The translations under genes and the position numbers were made by a program. A stretch of DNA of 64,000 nt from Edaphochlamys debaryana (Eukaryota > Chlorophyta > Chlorophyceae > Chlamydomonadales). This document shows positions 58,909 to 64,000 of this stretch, in pieces. The stretch is taken from NCBI GenBank assembly GCA_016858145.1, contig JAEHOE010000013.1:1364001-1428000 (forward strand), read 5' to 3'. Numbering within the stretch: the first letter of the stretch is position 1; each line of letters starts with the position of its first letter. The notes below the pieces were generated by a model. That model searched no databases. It was not told where the DNA came from and saw only the letters and a program-made list of their open reading frames with translations.

Positions 58909-59314
58909 CAGGGTTGCCAATACGTATCAGTCCCCGTATTGAAACGGATACGTATTAATACGGATACGGCCTCTCGCTGCCGTATTAATACGGCATGCGG
59001 CGCGGGGGTACCGGCCGGGCAGCCGGGGGCCGGCGGCGGGGGGGAGGGTGCTGGGGTGCTGGGGGGCGTCGGTCGGCAGCTCAGCCGTCCGTTCCGCCGT
59101 AGCCGATGCCCTAAGCGTTTGCTGCGCTTCTACGTGAACGCGGAGCGCATTCGCTCGTGCACAAGGCGGCAGTATGGGCTGCCGTACGCTGCCGTATTAA
59201 TACGGCTGGGCGCCGCCGTATTAGAGCCGTATTAAGCCGTATTAGCGAGGAGGGGGCCGTATTGCGTATTACTACGCGTATCGGCCCCGGGGGCTGCCGT
59301 ATTATGCAACCCTG
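58909..59314. mobile_element. hAT-like MITE, 406 bp, with 8-bp target-site duplication
   Basis: Left end CAGGGTTGCCAATACG, right end CGTATTATGCAACCCTG: inverted repeats that agree at 14 or so positions. Identical 8-bp flanks GCTGAACC lie at 58901-58908 and 59315-59322. The CAGGG-type terminus and 8-bp duplication are typical of the hAT superfamily. The interior has many CCGTATT/AATACGG motifs, including the palindrome CCGTATTAATACGG, resembling subterminal transposase sites, and no transposase frame, so it is non-autonomous. Confidence 0.85.
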
Positions 59315-59322
59315 GCTGAACC

Positions 59323-60179
59323 GTGGGTGTGCCTGAGCACCACAGACCATAAGGATGGTGGTCGAAGGGTGGCTGCGGGTGCCACCTGTCGGCATGTCCG
59401 CGCGTGGGACACGTCACGACCGGCATTGCCACCGCTGCTCGGCGTCCGGGTGCACCAATATGACCGTAGCTCTTCATATAGGAGGCGTAGGGCATGAATA
59501 GCGCGGATGCAAGGTGCCGGAGAGTGGTCCATGGACGCGGGGATGGTCAATGGACAGGACCCAAGCCTCATCGACGCTCCCGGTTCACGCGCAAGGCAGT
59601 AGCGCACACGAAGCGCAGCCGATTGGCACAATAGTCGAGGGAAATGGGTTACATTATGGCCATGTACGGCAGTGTGTGCAGTGTACGGCAAGGGGGGGGG
59701 GTGGGGGGGTCGGGGGGGTCGGAACTTTTGTGGGGTGGTGTATGGAACTAATAACGTTTTTACCCCCCCCCCCCCCTGGTGCCAAGCTGGGGGGCCTCGC
59801 TCGAATGATTTGCCGAGTTGCAAAGGGGCTCCATCGCTTGCCGGTGGCTGGGAGGGAACCGGCGGTTGGGTTTTGCCAGTCCTCGGTGTTTACAATGAAG
59901 GACCCCCCTTGGGTCACAGCGCTGAACGCTGGGGCCAAGCGACCCACCTCACGGGCTTGCCCCCTGCAAGCCAGAACGCAAGTCCCTGTCATAACTTGCA
60001 CTGACCACACTCAGGTCCCACCTTAGTCCTTGGCACGCAATGACCATGCTCAGCGTGTATCGATGGCCCCTCCTCGGCCGCGCCTCCTACCAGTAACCGT
60101 TCACCGTTCATCATGTGCTCACACTGTTGGCCGTACACCTCTCGATCCTGGCTCTCCCGACCCCACATTCACTCCCACT
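59323..60179 (+). other. Intergenic sequence
   Basis: No supported gene. A G-run followed by GGAACTTTTGTGGGG (59692-59735) and a C-run (59763-59777) are the main features. The G-run/ACTTTTGT block resembles the one at 58770-58832. Confidence 0.4.
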
Positions 60180-60372
60180 CTGCGGCTCCCTCCCGTTTGT
60201 TATGCGCCGCAGAGGACTATGTCCCCTTTCCGCAAGGTGCACATCCCATCAAACGCCACGTGTAGCTCACCCGGTCCCCGCCCCTGCCCTGCGGCTCCCT
60301 CCCGTTTGTTATGCGCCGCCGGGCGAACCCCCCCCCCCCCTGCGGCTCCCTCCCGTTTGTTATGCGCCGCAG
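60180..60372. repeat. Three spaced copies of a 32-bp unit
   Basis: CTGCGGCTCCCTCCCGTTTG followed by TTATGCGCCGC occurs at 60180-60212, 60289-60320 and 60340-60372 with almost no differences. It lies just downstream (minus strand) of the reverse-transcriptase remnant and may be part of that element's 3' tail. Confidence 0.9.
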
Positions 60373-60389
60373 GGTGTGCCCCGCCTCCA

Positions 60390-61154
60390 TCAAGGGGCGT
60401 CCGGGCCTGCATACTGCACTGATCCGTCCGCCCTGGCCGCTAGGAAAGGGTGGTCGGTTGGGACCTCATCCCAGCCCCTGTGCGTGAGCCCAACCTCCGC
60501 AAAACACTGCAAACGGCCCTCAAACTCGCCTCGTGCTACTGCTAAAGCCTGTGCCATCATCAAGGAGTGGTCCTGAGCGTCCCTGTGCGCATACTTGTAC
60601 CTTCTGGCCCGGTCCATCGCGCATATCGCGGCCAGACACACCACGTCCCACACTCGCGCATGAATCCCGGTGCCCTCTGGGGGCACAGCAAGCCACACCT
60701 CGTGTCGTTTCACCGCACTGCCAATACCATGACTGAGGCGCATACGAACAGCCACAGCGGCTGGACAATACCAGAAATGGTGGAGCCGATCGCCTTGCTC
60801 CATGGCCCGCCCACACGGACACCTCGCCACGTTCTCAGTCCCTCACTGGCTCCAGTGCATGCCAAATCCCGGGAAGCCATCCATCGCCAGCCTCCACAAG
60901 GGCTCTTTATTGCCCGGATCCCACTTAATGCCCCACAACCTCGGCCAAACCGCTTTCAGACTTGCCACTGCTTCTGATGATGCCGTGTCTGTGCCGTACG
61001 CCTCCTGAATGTAAAGTGCATGCTTCCGTGCTAGCTTAACCCGAGCCGGTCCCAATTGCAAGTGCGTGGCCAGGCTAACTGTCATCTTTGCCAAGCTGAC
61101 GTCCTCCCAGCCTATGCCCCTGGCAATGCCAGACAGAGCGCCCCACAACACCAC
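60390..61154 (-). pseudogene. Reverse-transcriptase C-terminal fragment (zf-RVT region), non-LTR-type retroelement remnant
   Basis: A single minus-strand frame interrupted by one in-frame TGA at 60843-60845. Before the stop it encodes KEPLWRLAMDGFPGFGMHW; after it, CPCGRAMEQGDRLHHFWYC, the Cys/His pattern of the zinc-binding region that follows the reverse-transcriptase domain in non-LTR elements. No polymerase catalytic motif is present in the window. More frame of the same style, minus strand, lies across the second MITE at 61673-61869 (VEVHLLCVTSAVRLRVVPWL-like), so the MITE probably landed in this remnant. Degenerate and unlikely to be functional. Confidence 0.65.
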
Positions 61155-61196
61155 TGCGCGCTTTCAGTGCGTGTGCAGCACGGCGTGTGTGCATGT

Positions 61197-61664
61197 CAGT
61201 GTTGCTATCATAGTTACAAAGTTACCGAAATGTTACGGACGCTGGAACATTTCCGGCCGTTATGGCCAAAATGTTCTGGCAGAATGTAACATTTCCGCCC
61301 CAAAGGACGCAAAAGTTCTGCCCGCTACGGAACATTTTGCCTCCGCAAGGCCCCAATGTTCTGGCCAAGGGCCCGTGATCTGCCGGTGTGGGATGCTATG
61401 CGGGGTGTAGGAGGCCAAGCCAGGGCCTGCCAGGGGTGGGCAGCTGAGGTGACGGGGCGCAGGGGGGGCGGGAGGGGCAGGTGTGACCGGGGCCCCACCA
61501 CCGCCGCATCGAAACTCTCTGGGGGTCCGCCGGAAGGTGTTCTGGCCGTAACATTTTGACCCCTAGCGGCGAGAAAGTTCTGTCCGCCACGTAACATTCT
61601 TCCCCAGCCGGCCAGGAAAGTTCTGGGATTTCAGAAACCGTCGCCTCGGAAGATAGCAACACTG
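61197..61664. mobile_element. hAT-like MITE, 468 bp, perfect 13-bp TIRs and 8-bp TSD
   Basis: CAGTGTTGCTATC at 61197-61209 and its exact inverse GATAGCAACACTG at 61652-61664 form the ends. The flanking 8-mers are identical: GTGCATGT at 61189-61196 and 61665-61672. The interior repeats short motifs such as GTTCTGGCC, AACATTT and AAAGTTCTG in both orientations, and has no transposase. The C-A-G start and 8-bp duplication fit hAT. Confidence 0.9.
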
Positions 61665-61869
61665 GTGCATGTATGCCCGTTTGGTGACCAGCCACGCACT
61701 CGACCACATAGAGCGGTGCAGGGGTCAGCAGGGCATGTCTTCGGCGTACACACGGCACGCCGCCAAGCCATGGAACCACGCGCAGACGGACTGCACTCGT
61801 TACACAAAGCAGATGGACCTCAAGCATGGACCTGTCTGTCCCGCCTGGCCTCGCCCACGGCACGTGCAA

Positions 61870-62357
61870 GTAATCGCTAAGTCTCCTGCAGATGCATAGA
61901 CATGAAGCACACTACTACTAACGCATCAAAAAACTGCCCCCCACTAAGTAGCTCGCAACGATTCGCATCTGACTGCATCGTGGGCTGTCCGGCATGCACT
62001 TCTCACCTGCTGCAGGCAAAACCATTCCTGCCTGCCTGCCAGTGCGCCTCCCGCGCGCCTCCCGCAGAACAGCCAGACTCCGGCCACCGATTCCAGCCAT
62101 TGACCCCAGTCCGTCGCTACCGGTATCTCCGGACCCCGGGCCGGACTCCGCTGGCGCCGTACATTCCGGACTCCGTACACGACCGATCGCTCCTCAACGC
62201 TTCGCCGGCTCAATCAGGCCGCCTATGACCTCCCTGTGCCCTGGTCCGCCTCCTCTACCGGTATCTGTCACCCCTTCTGTCAGACGGACAGGTTAGGCTC
62301 CGCACCGGACCAAACTGACCGGACTCCGCCGTTCAAGATCGCTCCTCGTCAGTAGCA
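61870..62357. other. Intergenic / 3' flank of the methyltransferase gene
   Basis: No supported gene. A minus-strand TGTAA (TTACA at about 61801) is the nearest candidate poly(A) signal for the methyltransferase gene and would lie within the retroelement remnant. Confidence 0.4.
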
Positions 62358-64000
62358 TCAGTTGGCCGCCGGCTTGTAGCCCATGACCACTCGGTGCCGG
62401 TGGTCGGCCTCCACCGTGACCACCTCCTGGAAGCCCTCCTTGCGCATGGCGGCCTGGGGGGGGCGCGGTTGGGGGGGTTGGGTGTGTGTGTGGGGGGGGT
62501 GTTGTGTGGAGTGGGGTGAGGGAAGGATGGAACAGGACGTGGTGGGGTTGCAGAAGGGTCCGCGGAATTGTGGCGTACGTACTAGAAGTCACAGGCTGGC
62601 TCTAATACTAATGCCGCCCTTGTGCCCGCCCACCTCCAGGTCGAAGGCGTAGTACTCGTCGCTCCAGGGCTCGGTGCTCTTCATGAGCGTGAAGATGGCG
62701 GGCGGCAGGTTCTGGATCGTCTTGGACCTGAGAGGGAATGAAGGGAGGACGGGCGTTTTGAGAAGTGCCGGGTTGTCGGAGGGTACTGTAAGGATTCTAG
62801 CTAGTAGGCCTGCCGGCGACGGCACGGCACAGTACGGCACGGCACTGTACGGCACGCCTGGCGGTCATCAGATCGCCGCGCCCAGCCCCCGCGCCCCACG
62901 GCATCCCATAGGCAACAGTCGTAGCCGCCAAGCCCTGCCGTCCTCACGGCACGCCTCCCAAGCCTGCCCCCCTCCTCCATCCCCCTGACTGACTTGGGGT
63001 TGTTGTCCACGAACGTGAGCAGCCCCCCCGGCTTGACGATGCGGGCGGCCTCGCGGCAGAAGTCCTCCATGGCGTGCTGCGGGGTGGGTTGGACGTTGCC
63101 GGTGATTGGGTGGTTGGTGCCGCAGTTAATGGCTGCTTGATTTAGTTTGTTGGCCGGTTGCCCTCGCCTCCCCCTCTTCCACGGCTCCCCTTGTTGGGTA
63201 GGTTCTTGGTTGGTTGCCCTTGCCTCCTTACCGCCCCCCTCCTGCCGAGGTCAGTTGTTTGCGTCCAAGCCACCTCGCCCCCCCACCCCACCCCCCCACC
63301 CACCTGCGGGCACTCGTGCGTCACGAAGTTGAAGGCGCACAGGTCCACCGAGGCGTCCGCGAAGGGGCTGTTCTCCGCCACCCCGTGCACGTAGGTGATG
63401 GGGGCCAGGCGCTGGTGGGGGTGCGGGTTGGGGGAGGGAGGGCGGGGAAGGGGGAGAAGAGATCGGGGGACCGGGGCAACAGGAGCGGGGAGGGAGAGGG
63501 GCACGGCACGGCACGGGAGCTAGAGGCGGCCGGGGGCGACATGCTTGCGCCTCCATGCACAGTCCCTCGTGCGTGGACAGTGCCGCTGGGCTGACACTGC
63601 CATTGCCCTCTGCCCCTCTCCAAATCAAACTAACCCTCGTCCTCGCACTCCGCTCCGCAAGCCTCCCTCAGCCCCATCCCTGCCCCCTCCGCCCCAAGCC
63701 TGAGCCCCTTCTCACCGATCCGTCTGGGAAGATCCGCGCCTGAATGCCCTGCCGGTTCTGTGTTGGGGACAGCGGGGGTAGGGGGCGGAGGAAGGAGAGG
63801 AGGGTTCAGGGGGCCGTAACTCAAGTCGTCCAGGCCCATCGCGACATAGGTGGCCCCATGACACTGAGGGCTGTGGGGGCCTGCGATCCATGCCGCCCGC
63901 TCCACATGGCCCCCACCCCCACCCCCACTCCTGCCCCCGCCCGCACACCCCTCTTGCCTCCCCTCCCCCACCGGCTTGCTCAGCTGCCGCCGGTTCCACT
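62358..64000 (-). CDS. SAM-dependent methyltransferase (class I), 3' part
   Basis: Partial: the 5' end is beyond the right edge. Minus-strand exons, all in phase: 64000-63972 (partial), 63757-63716, 63411-63304, 63076-62994, 62727-62634 and 62453-62358, ending in TGA. Residues in order: WNRRQLSKP, NRQGIQARIFPDGS, ITYVHGVAENSPFADASVDL, FNFVTHECPQ, EAARIVKPGGLLTFVDNNPK, NLPPAIFTLMKSTEPWSDEY, VVMGYKPAAN. AENSPFADASVDL and ARIVKPGGLL are the post-II and post-III segments of the class I Rossmann methyltransferase fold. The SAM-binding motif I (E/DxGxGxG) should be in the missing upstream exons. Substrate unknown. It resembles the UbiE-like and plant-type uncharacterised methyltransferases. Confidence 0.8.

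Noticed and set aside
1..64000. CRISPR arrays, operons or bacterial ribosome-binding sites
   Set aside because: The window is eukaryotic with introns throughout; none of the repeats has the regular repeat-spacer structure of CRISPR.
1..64000. tRNA or rRNA genes
   Set aside because: Scanning by eye found no convincing cloverleaf or rRNA core sequence; a covariance-model search would be needed to be sure.

Overview
The window looks like nuclear DNA of a GC-rich green alga, most likely a volvocine/chlamydomonadalean chlorophyte. Genes are split into many short exons with GT-AG introns, exons are GC-rich with long Ala/Gly/Pro tracts, and several genes are followed by TGTAA, the chlorophyte poly(A) signal. 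Gene models below were built by hand from splice sites, reading-frame phase and family motifs. Most are phase-consistent from start to stop, but none is confirmed by transcripts.

Left part (1-26 kb): the last exon of mitochondrial dihydroorotate dehydrogenase; a short gene carrying a plant-type Cys-rich domain; next to it a 39-exon RAD5/RAD16-type SNF2-RING translocase of about 1,696 aa that starts with a second copy of the same domain and SUMO-interacting-like motifs; a gene-poor stretch; and an unrecognised low-complexity protein gene (22.0-24.2 kb).

Middle (26-48 kb): a minus-strand nicotinate phosphoribosyltransferase-like gene, divergent from a plus-strand DUF455 ferritin-like di-iron protein gene; then a minus-strand gene for a protein of about 1,495 aa, unrecognised and mostly disordered, with five repeats built on WRLGR and GGAIPSRPR motifs; divergent from this, a complete NAR1 gene (cytosolic Fe-S cluster assembly).

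Right part (48-64 kb): a gene of about 40 exons for a secreted or membrane-anchored mosaic protein (kringle/FN2-like, CDGDG, PAN-like, EGF-like, bulb-lectin-like and ricin-like modules), nearly all on phase-1 exons, with one mutated splice donor and one frameshifted exon; then a transposon-rich gap with two hAT-like MITEs that have intact 8-bp target duplications and a decayed reverse-transcriptase fragment; and finally the 3' part of a minus-strand SAM-dependent methyltransferase cut by the window edge.

A theme across several genes is that introns contain decayed copies of neighbouring exon edges including the splice site (SNF2, NAPRT-like, DUF455 and NAR1 genes). The most novel-looking items are the WRLGR/GGAIPSRPR repeat protein, the phase-1 mosaic extracellular protein, and this exon-edge duplication pattern.
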